NCBI GenBank assembly: GCA_025352405.1
Contig: JANXTM010000135.1
Location: 1 to 34,868 of the forward strand
Length of the DNA stretch: 34,868 bases
Source: Polaromonas sp.
GTDB lineage: Bacteria > Pseudomonadota > Gammaproteobacteria > Burkholderiales > Burkholderiaceae_C
Direction of reading: 5' to 3'
Shown here: piece by piece, positions 1 to 7,825 of the stretch
Layout of the letters: each line of letters begins with the position of its first letter
Numbering within the stretch: position 1 is the stretch's first letter
Notes under the pieces: generated by a model
Told to the model about the DNA's origin: nothing
The model's database searches: none
What the model saw: only the letters and a program-made list of their open reading frames with translations
Translations under genes and position numbers: made by a program

Positions 1-85
1 GTCTGCGCCCAGACGCTACCAGCTCTATCATTTGCTGGCGAAATTGCGCCGGATACGCCGGCTTAGGGTTGTACTTTCTTGGCAT
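1..85 (-). CDS. IS3-family transposase OrfA, N-terminal fragment (cut by window edge)
   Basis: Only the first 28 codons are visible, from an ATG at 85..83 to the window edge. The protein begins MPRKYNPKPAYPAQFRQQMI and continues IELVASGRR. The pattern 'PAQFRQQMIELVASGR' resembles the opening helix of the helix-turn-helix domain of IS3/IS911 OrfA proteins, which bind the element's ends and are normally joined to the OrfB integrase domain by programmed frameshifting. An AAGGAG ribosome binding site sits about 8 bases upstream of the ATG, which supports this start. The remainder is off the window, so whether the gene is intact cannot be judged. Confidence 0.65.
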   Translation of the reverse strand, partial: MPRKYNPKPAYPAQFRQQMIELVASGRR

Positions 86-134
86 CTTCGACTCCTTCTT
101 GACTTAACGATAAGGTGTCCGTCAAATCGGGTCA
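1..134 (-). mobile_element. IS3-like insertion sequence, one end only
   Basis: The left edge of the window holds the 5' end of an insertion sequence read on the minus strand. It consists of the start of an OrfA-type transposase gene, a ribosome binding site, and a putative terminal inverted repeat. Read on the minus strand the repeat begins TGACCCGATTTGACGGACAC at base 134, a TG-initial terminus of the kind seen in IS3-family elements. The rest of the element and its other end lie outside the window. The family call rests on the transposase N-terminus; the exact terminus at 134 is inferred because the matching repeat cannot be seen. Confidence 0.6.
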
Positions 135-180
135 ACTCCAACTCCAACTCCAACTCCAACTCCAACTCCAACTCCAACTC
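133..180. repeat. Hexanucleotide tandem repeat (CAACTC)x8
   Basis: Eight perfect head-to-tail copies of CAACTC fill these 48 bases. They start within one or two bases of the inferred insertion-sequence terminus. On the minus strand they read as alternating Glu-Leu codons inside an open frame that has no other protein-like features, so the frame is probably not a gene. Perfect short repeats of this length are prone to slippage and may vary between strains. Confidence 0.9.
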
Positions 181-510
181 CATCTGACGCAAGAGCCTTA
201 AACAAGAGGCTGCTTCCAATGCTGGTAAGGGGCTATCGCATGATGCCTTGGAGGTTTGCTGCGCCGTACGAGTACCCCTATGTCCCGCATTTTTCGCACG
301 GACCGTCAACAATCCAGGCTGAACCCCAAAGACGTAATGCGACCTGCTGTCCTTATCGCAATCAGCGAAGCTTACGACGAAAAAGCTTGGAAAATCGGTC
401 TGAATTGATACACTACTTGTCACACAGCGCTGTGTAGCAACCTCTCGAAACCCGCATGAATATTGGGTGTGGGAAATGGCCAGTGGCTCCCCATCAGCCA
501 CCCCACCACT
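181..510. other. Gene-poor stretch, no recognisable gene
   Basis: Between the tandem repeat and the terminator at 513 there are open frames on both strands, for example 219-437 plus and the body of 28-501 minus. Neither has a recognisable domain, a good ribosome binding site or a composition like the neighbouring genes. A short perfect palindrome (ACACAGCGCTGTGT, about 421-435) is the only structured element noticed. It may be decayed sequence flanking the insertion sequence. Confidence 0.5.
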
Positions 511-512
511 TA

Positions 513-548
513 AAACGCCGGATCAACTTCAATGTTGACCCGGCGTTT
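513..548 (-). terminator. Rho-independent terminator of the quinone oxidoreductase gene
   Basis: A long hairpin has outer arms AAACGCCGG and CCGGCGTTT and an inner TCAAC/GTTGA pairing. Read on the minus strand it ends in TTTT and lies 26 bases past the stop codon of the oxidoreductase gene. Confidence 0.8.
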
Positions 549-573
549 GCATTTGCGGCGTGCTCGCCCGCAG

Positions 574-1548
574 TTAATTGACCATCACCAGCTTTCCCTT
601 GACTCCGCGTGAGCCCATGTGTGCATAGGCGGCTTTTAACTTTGCCATGGGCATGGTGCTGTCAATCACTGGTTTGATCTTGCCCTGGGCATACCAGCTG
701 GCCAGTTCGACCATCATGGCGGCGTTGGCTTTAGGTTCTGCCTTCGCGAAGCCGCCCCAAAACACGCCGACGATGGACGCGCCTTTGAGTAGTGGCAAAT
801 TGAGCGGCAGCGATGGTGTGGGGCCTGAAGCGAAACCAACCACCAGGTAGCGGCCACGCCAGGCAATCGAGCGAAACGCGGGTTCTGTGAAGTCGCCGCC
901 GACCGGGTCGTAGACCACGTTGGGACCTTTGCCGTCGGTCAATGCCTTGATGGCATCACGCAAATTTTCGGTGCTGTAGTTGATCGTGGCATCTGCACCT
1001 ATCGAGGTGCACAGCGCGCATTTCTCGTCGGTGGATGCGGCGGCAATCACACGCGCACCGGCCGCCTTGGCGATCTGGATGGCCGAAGTGCCCACGCCAC
1101 CCGCTGCGCCCAGCACCAGTACGGTTTCACCGGCTTTGAGCTGCGCGCGGTCCAGCAACGCGTGGTGTGAGGTGGCGTAAATCATGATGAAAGCAGCCGC
1201 GTCTACAAACGGAAAGCCTGGCGGCAAGGGCATGCACAGCGCGGCTGGTGCGATGGTGTGGGTGGCAAAACCGCCGGTGCCTGACAAGCACGCCACATGC
1301 TGGCCGACCTGCAGGTTCTTCACGCCTTCGCCCACAGCCCGTATCACACCGGCGTACTCGGAGCCTGGCACAAAGGGCAGGGGCGGTTTCATCTGGTATT
1401 TGTTCTGCACAATCAGCAGGTCGGGAAAGTTAAGGGATGCCGCCTTGATTTCAATCAGCACTTCACCTGCTTTGGGCACAGGCGTGGGCAGCTCTTTCCA
1501 GCTCAGGGCATCGACGCCGGTAGGGTTTTCACAAAGCCAGGCATGCAT
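574..1548 (-). CDS. NAD(P)H:quinone oxidoreductase, zinc-independent MDR family
   Basis: This 324-residue protein belongs to the medium-chain dehydrogenase/reductase superfamily, quinone oxidoreductase branch. The N-terminal half is a GroES-like fold (KAASLNFPDLLIVQNKY, then PFVPGSEYAGVI). The Rossmann half carries the nucleotide-binding motif LGAAGGVGTSAIQIAKAAGA around residues 145-165. The Cys/His zinc ligands of alcohol dehydrogenases are not apparent. Members reduce quinones or activated enones with NAD(P)H in the cytoplasm; the substrate here is unknown. The ATG at 1548 is preceded by AGGAAAA at suitable spacing. The gene stands alone, divergent from surE, with its own terminator. Confidence 0.85.
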   Translation of the reverse strand: MHAWLCENPTGVDALSWKELPTPVPKAGEVLIEIKAASLNFPDLLIVQNKYQMKPPLPFVPGSEYAGVIRAVGEGVKNLQVGQHVACLSGTGGFATHTIAPAALCMPLPPGFPFVDAAAFIMIYATSHHALLDRAQLKAGETVLVLGAAGGVGTSAIQIAKAAGARVIAAASTDEKCALCTSIGADATINYSTENLRDAIKALTDGKGPNVVYDPVGGDFTEPAFRSIAWRGRYLVVGFASGPTPSLPLNLPLLKGASIVGVFWGGFAKAEPKANAAMMVELASWYAQGKIKPVIDSTMPMAKLKAAYAHMGSRGVKGKLVMVN

Positions 1549-1675
1549 AGTTGATTTTCCTAAATGAGGTTGGTGTGGGGTCCACCCCGCATCATAGGCA
1601 GGCTGACGAGAAAAATGCGGTCACCCAGAATCCTTTGACATCCCTTGTGTCACGCCTGTGACCTAAAATCAAACC

Positions 1676-2455
1676 ATGAAAATTCTTATTTGCAATGACG
1701 ATGGCTACCAGGCAACGGGTATCGTGGCCCTTTACGAGGCCTTGAAAGACATTGCCGATGTCGAAGTTGTCGCGCCAGAGGTTAACAACAGCGCCAAGTC
1801 CAACGCCTTGACACTGCATTCGCCCATGTACGTGCAAACAGCAGCAAACGGCTTTCGCTATGTCAACGGCACACCCGCAGATTGCGTGCACATCGCGTTG
1901 ACGGGCTTGCTGGGTTATCGGCCAGATCTGGTGGTGTCGGGCATCAACAACGGCGCCAACATGGGCGATGACACCATTTATTCGGGCACCGTGGGCGCGG
2001 CGATGGAAGGCTATTTGTTTGGTATTCCGGCGATTGCTTTTTCGCAGACTGAAAAAGGCTGGGCGCACATCGACGCCGCTGCCCAGCGCGCGCGCGCCAT
2101 GGTGCTGCAGCTCATGCCCTCGCTTGAGGTCATGGCCGAAGGCGCGGCGCCGACGGTAGCGCCCTGGCTGCTCAATGTGAATATTCCTAATGTGCCGGAC
2201 GATCAGATTCGCGGCATCAAGGTGGCCCGGCTGGGCCGGCGCCATGCCGCTGAACGCGTGATCACCCAAAGCAGTCCGCGCGGTGAAACCATGTACTGGA
2301 TTGGGGGCGCAGGCCCGGCCAAAGACGAAGGTGACGGTACGGATTTTCATGCGACCAAACAGCAGTTTGTGTCAGTTACGCCGCTGCAGGTGGATCTGAC
2401 GGACCACGAGCACCTGTCATATTGGGCCAACAATCTGGCGCAGACTGGCCCATGA
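1676..2455 (+). CDS. surE: 5'/3'-nucleotidase SurE
   Basis: SurE is a metal-dependent phosphatase that dephosphorylates nucleoside monophosphates and is linked to stationary-phase survival. The protein has 259 residues, close to the usual 250. It opens MKILICNDDG, with the metal-binding Asp pair at positions 8-9. Ser39 falls in NNSAKSNALT, and a SGINNGANMGDDT motif near residues 88-100 is followed by YSGTVGAAMEG. The start is fixed by the family's N-terminal beta-strand, since no strong ribosome binding site is seen. Its stop codon overlaps the start of pcm by an ATGA junction, which implies translational coupling. Confidence 0.97.
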   Translation: MKILICNDDGYQATGIVALYEALKDIADVEVVAPEVNNSAKSNALTLHSPMYVQTAANGFRYVNGTPADCVHIALTGLLGYRPDLVVSGINNGANMGDDTIYSGTVGAAMEGYLFGIPAIAFSQTEKGWAHIDAAAQRARAMVLQLMPSLEVMAEGAAPTVAPWLLNVNIPNVPDDQIRGIKVARLGRRHAAERVITQSSPRGETMYWIGGAGPAKDEGDGTDFHATKQQFVSVTPLQVDLTDHEHLSYWANNLAQTGP

Positions 2456-3264
2456 AGACACCAGAAGCGGCTCGCCGCCCGGGCTTCCCGCTACGTTTGA
2501 AGCCAGATACGGGCATGTTGTCTGCTGGTAAAAACATGGCGGATGGTGGCGGCTTTACTAGTCCGAAAAGCCTGAATGGTGACAGAAATAAGCTGCAAAA
2601 ACCTCCCCTTACCGGTTTGGGTCAGGACTCCCATGCCATACGCGCCCGCATGGTGGATAAGCTTGCGGCGCAGGGCTTGGCCGATCCACAAGTGCTGGCC
2701 GCCATGGGCTTGGTAGAGCGCCACCGCTTTGTCGACACAGGCCTTGGCAATCAGGCTTACGAGGACACCAGCCTGCCCATCGGGCTGGGGCAAACCATCT
2801 CCAAACCCAACGTGGTGGCGCGCATGTTAGAGCTACTGATGCGTGGCCAATCCGGCAAGCTTGGGCGCGTGCTGGAAATCGGTACCGGCTGCGGCTACCA
2901 GGCAGCATTGCTGGGACAGCTTGCCACTGAGGTTTACAGCATCGAGCGGCTGCGCGGGCTGCACGACAAAGCAAGAGAAAACCTCAGACCTTTCCGCCTG
3001 CCCAACGTGCATTTGCTATTTTGCGACGGAATGCTCGGCTACGCCAAGGGTGCGCCTTATGCAGCGATTATTTCTGCGGCTGGCGGTGAGAGCATTCCTG
3101 CCGCCTGGGTTGACCAGCTGGCCATTGGTGGGCGGCTGGTAGCACCCACGCAATTGGCAGGCGGTGCGCAGCTGCTGGTGGTGGTGGACAAAACCGCGCA
3201 AGGCGTTCGCCAGACTGTGCTGGAGGCCGTTCATTTTGTACCCCTAAAATCAGGCACAAACTGA
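2452..3264 (+). CDS. pcm: Protein-L-isoaspartate O-methyltransferase
   Basis: Pcm methylates L-isoaspartyl residues in damaged proteins using S-adenosylmethionine, starting their repair. The SAM-binding motif EIGTGCGYQAALLGQLA lies at about residues 142-158. The upstream TSLPIGLGQTISKPNVVARM segment matches the substrate-binding region of the family. I chose the ATG at 2452 (270 residues) because it overlaps the surE stop as ATGA; an earlier ATG at 2422 lies inside surE. The protein carries about 60 extra residues at the N-terminus compared with E. coli Pcm (208), and they look low in conservation; translation might start further in. It lies between surE and nlpD as in many proteobacteria. 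Confidence 0.95.
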   Translation: MKTPEAARRPGFPLRLKPDTGMLSAGKNMADGGGFTSPKSLNGDRNKLQKPPLTGLGQDSHAIRARMVDKLAAQGLADPQVLAAMGLVERHRFVDTGLGNQAYEDTSLPIGLGQTISKPNVVARMLELLMRGQSGKLGRVLEIGTGCGYQAALLGQLATEVYSIERLRGLHDKARENLRPFRLPNVHLLFCDGMLGYAKGAPYAAIISAAGGESIPAAWVDQLAIGGRLVAPTQLAGGAQLLVVVDKTAQGVRQTVLEAVHFVPLKSGTN

Positions 3265-3356
3265 GGCTGGCCCATTCCTGCGGTTGGCGCGGTGTAACAA
3301 TCCCCCGGCCCGGGTTGACGACGAAAGAATCAATGAACCAAACGATAGGGTGCACC

Positions 3357-4232
3357 ATGGCAAACCTCTGTACTGACTCCGGCAAGAACCTGGTTTTGAA
3401 AAAAATTGCCAGTTGCACGGCTTGGTCCTGCCTGCTTGTTGGCACGCTGCTGGCGGCGGGGTGCTCGTCGCGCTCGCTGACCAATGTGCCGGTGGAAGAC
3501 CGTGGCACGGGTTTATCCCGTCCCACGGCAGTGGCTGCAGCCAGCGTCAAACCCGCCATGCCCGGCGCTGAAAATGCTGGCAAGCCCGGTTATTACACTG
3601 TCAAGCCCGGTGACATGGTGATTCGCATTGGTCTGGAAACCGGCCAGAACTGGCGTGATATCGTTCGCTGGAACAACCTCACGTCGCCGTACACGATTGA
3701 AATCGGTCAAGTGTTGCGCGTGGCACCCCCGATTAATACTGACCCGCTGCTGGTGTCGCGTCCGGTTGTACCTGGCGCAGCCGTTGCAGCAGCCAGCGCC
3801 GTACGGCCAGCTTCTGCGCCTGCAGCCAGCACGCCTGCGGCGCCGGCGGTTGTTACCAGTGAAGACGAGATTGCCTGGATCTGGCCCGCACAAGGCACGT
3901 TGGTGGCAGGTTTTGATGAGGCCAAGAACAAGGGCTTTGACATTGCAGGCAAAGCAGGGGACGCCGTGATTGCGGCTGCAGACGGGCGCGTGGTGTACGC
4001 CGGCGCGGGGCTGCGTGGCTACGGCAACCTGATCATTCTCAAGCACAACAACACCTTTCTAACGGCCTACGCCCACAACCAGGCCCTGATGATCAAGGAA
4101 GACCAAACCGTCAAAAAAGGCCAGAAGATCGCCGAGATGGGTAACAGTGACGCTGACCGCGTCAAGCTGCATTTTGAAATCCGCCGCCAGGGCAAGCCGG
4201 TCGATCCAGCCAGGTACCTGCCTGCTCGATAA
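3357..4232 (+). CDS. nlpD: NlpD-like lipoprotein, amidase activator (LysM plus degenerate LytM/M23)
   Basis: This protein resembles E. coli NlpD, an outer-membrane lipoprotein that activates the peptidoglycan amidase AmiC at division. A hydrophobic signal ends in LLAAGC (lipobox, lipidated Cys). A LysM domain follows (YYTVKPGDMVIRIGLETGQN through IEIGQVLRV), then an Ala/Pro/Ser-rich linker, then a C-terminal M23 domain. The M23 zinc ligands are missing: NKGFDIAG replaces HxGxD, and KLHFEIR replaces HxH. This is the same degeneracy as in E. coli NlpD, so it is an activator rather than an endopeptidase. I chose the ATG at 3357 (291 residues) because AGGG lies 6 bases upstream; ATG 3333 and TTG 3315 are alternatives. 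Confidence 0.93.
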   Translation: MANLCTDSGKNLVLKKIASCTAWSCLLVGTLLAAGCSSRSLTNVPVEDRGTGLSRPTAVAAASVKPAMPGAENAGKPGYYTVKPGDMVIRIGLETGQNWRDIVRWNNLTSPYTIEIGQVLRVAPPINTDPLLVSRPVVPGAAVAAASAVRPASAPAASTPAAPAVVTSEDEIAWIWPAQGTLVAGFDEAKNKGFDIAGKAGDAVIAAADGRVVYAGAGLRGYGNLIILKHNNTFLTAYAHNQALMIKEDQTVKKGQKIAEMGNSDADRVKLHFEIRRQGKPVDPARYLPAR

Positions 4233-4252
4233 GCCTGGACTTGAAAACTCCA

Positions 4253-4284
4253 AAAGGGTTCTGCGCCGCAGAGCCTTTTTTTTT
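4253..4284 (+). terminator. Rho-independent terminator after nlpD
   Basis: A GC-rich hairpin (arms AAGGGTTCTGCG and CGCAGAGCCTT, one bulge) is followed by nine T residues, 21 bases after the nlpD stop codon. Confidence 0.88.
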
Positions 4285-4315
4285 GACCAAAATTGCCTTT
4301 ATGAGCAGAAAAATA

Positions 4316-4344
4316 GGGCGCTAAACGCTATCTTTTTTATAGTG
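4316..4344. repeat. Dispersed intergenic repeat, copy A
   Basis: This 29-base element begins GGGCGCTAAACGCTAT and ends TTTATAGTG. It closely matches copy B at 16837-16865, differing at about five positions. It lies between the nlpD terminator and rlmD. Within it, CTAT and ATAG arms can pair around a T-rich loop. Confidence 0.7.
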
Positions 4345-4417
4345 TAAGTTGTTTCAGCCAAAATTAGTGAAACTGGCGCATGGACAATACGGCTGCAACA
4401 CCTGAGACAATTCACGC

Positions 4418-5887
4418 ATGCCCCACGATTACCAGAACATACCGACCCCCCCCGTCAAAGAATACCCCGCCGACCTGCTCACCATTGAATCGCTTGACAT
4501 CGAAGCCCAGGGCATCGCCCACCGGGCCGACGGCAAAGTCGTGTTTATCGAGGGTGCGCTGCCTTTTGAAGTCGTCACTGCTAACGTGTACCGCAAAAAA
4601 AGCAGTTTTGAAAAAGCCACGCTCATGGCGATTCACCGTGAGTCATCGCAGCGGGTGCGCCCGGGTTGCCCGCACTTTGGCATGCACACTGGCGCGTGTG
4701 GTGGCTGCAAGATGCAGCACCTGCACGTCAGTGCGCAGGTAGCCGTCAAACAGCGTGTGCTGGAAGACAACCTGCAGCACATCGGCAAGCTCAAGGCCGA
4801 CAACCTGCTCAGACCCATTGAAGGTCCAGCCTGGGGCTACCGTTACCGGGCGCGGCTGTCGGTGCGTTACGTGCGTAAAAAAGGTGCTGTGCTGGTCGGT
4901 TTTCACGAGCGCAAGAGCGCTTATGTGACCGATATGCGCGAATGCCCAGTGTTGCCGCCGCATGTGAGCAAACTGCTGTTGCCGCTGCGCGCGCTGATTG
5001 GCAGCATGGATGCCAAAGAGACTATTCCCCAGATTGAGCTGGCCTGTGGCGACACCGTCACAGCCCTGGTACTGCGCCATATGGAGCCGCTCAGCAGCGG
5101 CGATCTGGTGCGTTTGCGGGCCTTTGCAGCGGTAAACTCCGGCTTGCAGTGGTGGCTGCAATCCGGTGGGCTGGACACCGTCAAACTGCTCGATGAGGGC
5201 AACGAAGGCAGCGTGGAGCTGAACTACGGTCTGCCAGAGTACGGCGTGGTGATGCCGTTCAAGCCCACAGACTTCACCCAAGTCAACCCGCACATCAACC
5301 AAGTGCTGGTGTCGCGTGCGCTGCGCCTGCTTGACGTGCAGCGCGACGAGCGGGTGATCGACTGGTTTTGCGGCCTGGGTAACTTCACACTGCCGCTGGC
5401 GACCCTGGCACGGGAAGTGCTGGGCATTGAGGGCAGTGAGGTACTGGTTGCCCGGTCACGTGAAAATTATGAACGAAACAAGCCTTCTGGGCAGCAAATA
5501 CGAGGACTATGTGCTACCAATTTTTTAGCAAGAAACCTTTTTGAAATGACACCGGCATTGCTGGCCAAAGACGGAAGCGCCGACAAGTGGCTGGTCGACC
5601 CCCCGCGTGAAGGGGCGTTCGAGCTGTTCAAGTCACTGGCTGCGCTGCATCAGCAGATTATCACCGGTGTGCCGTGCGACGACGGCAAGCACCAGCAAAG
5701 CCTGGTGCTCGGTGACTGGGCGCTGCCCCGGCGCATCGTGTACGTCAGCTGTAACCCGGCGACTTTGGCGCGCGATGCTGGCGTGTTGGTCGAAAGCGGC
5801 GCTTACCGCTGCTCAGCCGCAGGCGTTGTCAACATGTTCCCCCACACGGCACATGTGGAATCGATTGCGGTTTTTGATTTAATCTAA
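4418..5887 (+). CDS. rlmD: 23S rRNA (uracil(1939)-C(5))-methyltransferase RlmD
   Basis: RlmD (RumA) methylates U1939 of 23S rRNA with S-adenosylmethionine and carries a [4Fe-4S] cluster. An N-terminal TRAM domain covers roughly residues 15-75. The cluster ligands are Cys84, Cys94, Cys97 ([14 protein letters not shown]) and Cys176 (RECPVL). The first two ligands are nine residues apart, against five in E. coli. The SAM motif is [14 protein letters not shown], followed by VDPPREGA and the catalytic-cysteine signature [10 protein letters not shown]. Length is 489 residues against 433 in E. coli. Part of the excess is an AT-rich segment around 5480-5535 with atypical codons that resembles the dispersed repeat of this region. 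The ATG at 4418 begins just before the TRAM domain. Confidence 0.95.
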   Translation: MPHDYQNIPTPPVKEYPADLLTIESLDIEAQGIAHRADGKVVFIEGALPFEVVTANVYRKKSSFEKATLMAIHRESSQRVRPGCPHFGMHTGACGGCKMQHLHVSAQVAVKQRVLEDNLQHIGKLKADNLLRPIEGPAWGYRYRARLSVRYVRKKGAVLVGFHERKSAYVTDMRECPVLPPHVSKLLLPLRALIGSMDAKETIPQIELACGDTVTALVLRHMEPLSSGDLVRLRAFAAVNSGLQWWLQSGGLDTVKLLDEGNEGSVELNYGLPEYGVVMPFKPTDFTQVNPHINQVLVSRALRLLDVQRDERVIDWFCGLGNFTLPLATLAREVLGIEGSEVLVARSRENYERNKPSGQQIRGLCATNFLARNLFEMTPALLAKDGSADKWLVDPPREGAFELFKSLAALHQQIITGVPCDDGKHQQSLVLGDWALPRRIVYVSCNPATLARDAGVLVESGAYRCSAAGVVNMFPHTAHVESIAVFDLI

Positions 5888-5923
5888 GCTTCGCAGCTGA
5901 TCGCGATGTGCAGTGAAGGCTGC

Positions 5924-5961
5924 AAAAAAAAGGGCCTGACTTCACGTCAGACCCTTTTTTT
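5924..5961. terminator. Bidirectional terminator between rlmD and the BI-1 gene
   Basis: A symmetrical hairpin has arms AAAAAAAGGGCCTGAC and GTCAGACCCTTTTTTT around TTCAC. It lies between two convergent genes and offers a T-tract in both directions. Confidence 0.92.
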
Positions 5962-5994
5962 CCAATGCACAAAATGCGAGCTCGCTGGCAACGC

Positions 5995-6681
5995 TTAATC
6001 GCGCTCACCGCCAAAAATGCCCAACAGCGCCAGCAGGCTCTGGAAAATATTGAACAGGTCGAGGTAGATCACCAGTGTGGCGCTGATGTAGTTGGTCTCG
6101 CCGCCGTCCATCACCTGTTTCAGGTCATACAGCAGGTAGGCACTGAAAATCGCAATCGCCAGTGTGCTGATCACGGCCATGCCCATGGTCGAGCCCACAA
6201 ACACGTTGACGATGCTGGCAACTATCAACACCAGAACGCCTGCAAACAGCCATTTGCTCATACCGCTCAGATCGCGCTTGATAACGGTGGCCAGGCTGGC
6301 CATAACAAACATCACGCCAGCGGTACCGCCAAACGCTGTCATCACCAGCGATGCACCGTTGCTGAAGCCCAGCACCATGGCGATCATGCGTGAAAGCATG
6401 AGGCCCATGAAGAAGGTAAAGCCCAGCAATACTGGCACACCCATGGCCGAGTTTTTGGTTTTCTCGATGGCGTAAACAAAACCAAATGCACCACCCAGAA
6501 AAACCACCATGCCAAGCATGCCAGTGAGCGATTTGGTGATGCCGGTGGCTACGCCGAGCCAAGCGCCCAATACGGTCGGCAACAAGCTCAGCGCCAGCAG
6601 CCAATAGGTATTGCGCAAAACCTTATTGCGCTGCTCGGCTGAGGCAACGCCGTAGTCGAGGGTTTGAACATTTTCATTCAT
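5995..6681 (-). CDS. Bax inhibitor-1 (YbhL/YccA-like) family membrane protein
   Basis: The protein has 228 residues and about seven hydrophobic segments, matching the bacterial Bax inhibitor-1 family (TMBIM-related inner-membrane proteins; some members conduct calcium, others bind FtsH). Typical family segments include YWLLALSLLPTVLGAW at the first helix and the C-terminal YDLKQVMDGGETNYISATL followed by LDLFNIFQSLLALLG. I chose the ATG at 6681 because GGAG lies 9 bases upstream; a frame extending to 6717 adds residues without family character. It is monocistronic and converges on rlmD. The function in this organism is not known. Confidence 0.92.
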   Translation of the reverse strand: MNENVQTLDYGVASAEQRNKVLRNTYWLLALSLLPTVLGAWLGVATGITKSLTGMLGMVVFLGGAFGFVYAIEKTKNSAMGVPVLLGFTFFMGLMLSRMIAMVLGFSNGASLVMTAFGGTAGVMFVMASLATVIKRDLSGMSKWLFAGVLVLIVASIVNVFVGSTMGMAVISTLAIAIFSAYLLYDLKQVMDGGETNYISATLVIYLDLFNIFQSLLALLGIFGGERD

Positions 6682-6901
6682 GACATTAATCTCCAGACAG
6701 CCAGCATATGCAGGCACCTACATTTTAAGGGTTGACGCCATTTTTTCAATGCTTTTAAAGCATCGACTACCTACTTTTTGTAAGGGTTCTTTAAGCCAGC
6801 ACAGCGGTAATAGGCACGTGATTTGTCAGTGAAAGCGGCCGAAACTTGCGTATGCTTGCGACATCTGTCTCCTATTTATTTTCAACATTTTCCGGAAAAC
6901 C

Positions 6902-7309
6902 ATGAAATCCAAAGCCGTGCTTGAATCTGCCGACATTAAAGCCATTGCCGCCGCTGCCGAAGCCGAGGCGCTTAAAAACAACTGGGCGGTAACCATCGCC
7001 ATCGTCGACGACGGCGGGCATTTGCTGCACCTGCAACGCCTTGACGGTGCGCCCCCCATTTCAAGCCATATTGCCCCAGCCAAGGCCAATACAGCCGCCA
7101 TGGGGCGCCGCGACAGCAAGGTTTACGAGGACGTCATCAATGGCGGCCGAGCATCATTTTTAAGCGCGCCTTACGTTCACGGCATGCTTGAAGGTGGTGT
7201 GCCCATCATGAAAGACGGGCAGTGCATTGGCGCTGTGGGCGTCAGCGGTGTGAAGTCCAACGAAGACGCGCAGGTTGCACGCGCTGGCATGGCAGCCATC
7301 GGTTTGTAA
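6902..7309 (+). CDS. HbpS/GlcG (DUF336) family protein
   Basis: This 135-residue protein matches the GlcG/HbpS family: a helix-rich N-terminus, then VTIAIVDDGGHLLHLQRLDGA, a short helix with AKANTAAMGRRDSKVYED, and a C-terminal sheet ending GAVGVSGVKSNEDAQVARAG. Streptomyces HbpS, a member, binds haem and iron and works with a sensor kinase; other members lie in glycolate or diol operons and have no defined role. No signal peptide is seen, so it is probably cytoplasmic. It lies beside hemP and the tonB genes, which makes a haem or iron role plausible but unproven. The stop codon is embedded in a small tandem duplication (7297-7330). Confidence 0.85.
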   Translation: MKSKAVLESADIKAIAAAAEAEALKNNWAVTIAIVDDGGHLLHLQRLDGAPPISSHIAPAKANTAAMGRRDSKVYEDVINGGRASFLSAPYVHGMLEGGVPIMKDGQCIGAVGVSGVKSNEDAQVARAGMAAIGL

Positions 7310-7330
7310 GCATCGGCTTGTAGGCATCGG
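7297..7330. repeat. 14-base tandem duplication across the hbpS-like stop codon
   Basis: The segment CATCGGTTTGTAAG is followed immediately by CATCGGCTTGTAGG and then a partial third copy, CATCGG. The first copy contains the stop codon of the HbpS-like gene, and the second contains an in-register TAG. Confidence 0.8.
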
Positions 7331-7362
7331 GTACATCCCGGCGCTTCACGGGGCCTCAATGC

Positions 7363-7397
7363 AAAAAGCCGACCTGGCATGTCAGGTCGGCTTTTTT
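7363..7397. terminator. Terminator after the HbpS-like gene
   Basis: A strong hairpin has arms AAAAAGCCGACCTG and CAGGTCGGCTTTTTT around a short GCATGT loop. It has A and T tracts on both sides, so it can stop the HbpS-like gene (plus) and probably also transcripts from hemP (minus). Confidence 0.92.
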
Positions 7398-7550
7398 GTG
7401 AGTGCTGCATCAACAGTGCAGGAGTGGGGGTAGAAAAAAAGCCTGGCTAAACGACCGATGAAGGTCAGTGGCTGGCAAAAACGACCTTGGAGGCTGGTTA
7501 AAGCCCCGGATCGCCCCACGATGAAAAAGTTGTCAAATCACCTGACCGGG

Positions 7551-7787
7551 TTATTTTGTCAAAATCAGTTTGCCCAGACGCGTGGCTTGCAAGCGGTAAG
7601 TCAAGCCGTTGTGCACGATTTCTACTGCTTTTCGTCCACGCAGCAGGTCTGTGCTGTTGACACCGGCGAAACCCATGCCCACTGCATGATTTTCATCGCT
7701 GGAACCTTCAGACGCGTGATTCCAAGCTGGCACATCCGAACGCGCGCGCAGGGTAGGTGTTTGTAAATTCAAGAGTGCCAGAGACAT
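7551..7787 (-). CDS. hemP: Hemin uptake protein HemP
   Basis: The 78-residue product ends with the HemP family signature: LLRGRKAVEIVHNGLTYRLQ followed by ATRLGKLILTK. HemP proteins are small Fur-repressed cytoplasmic proteins found with haem-uptake loci. In Burkholderia-type bacteria HemP/HmuP acts as an activator of haem-receptor genes. Here no haem receptor is adjacent; the neighbours are exbD, exbB and tonB. The ATG at 7787 has only a weak AAAGG upstream. A Fur-box-like palindrome overlapping promoter elements lies about 40-70 bases upstream, consistent with iron control. Confidence 0.9.
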   Translation of the reverse strand: MSLALLNLQTPTLRARSDVPAWNHASEGSSDENHAVGMGFAGVNSTDLLRGRKAVEIVHNGLTYRLQATRLGKLILTK

Positions 7788-7825
7788 GATGGGTAAACCT
7801 TTGTAAAACTATTTGATTTTAATAA

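Noticed and set aside
133-180. CRISPR array
   Set aside because: The repeats are contiguous hexamers with no spacers. No spacer-containing repeat array was seen anywhere in the window.
28-501. 157-codon minus-strand frame with Glu-Leu repeats
   Set aside because: The Glu-Leu run is just the hexamer tandem repeat, and the frame overlaps the insertion-sequence end and transposase start. No domain or ribosome binding site supports it.
1635-1669. TTGACA and TAAAAT as a surE promoter
   Set aside because: The spacing is 23 bases, too long for a standard sigma-70 promoter, so the pair was not annotated.
1592-2350. Long minus-strand frame opposite surE (252 codons)
   Set aside because: It is antisense to a gene with all catalytic motifs, and its His/Arg-rich composition is typical of a shadow frame in GC-rich coding DNA.
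3900-4232. Active M23 endopeptidase
   Set aside because: The HxxxD and HxH zinc ligands are replaced (NKGFD and KLHFE), as in the amidase activator NlpD.
4643-5302. 219-codon minus-strand frame opposite rlmD
   Set aside because: Shadow of rlmD, whose iron-sulfur and catalytic motifs are intact on the other strand.
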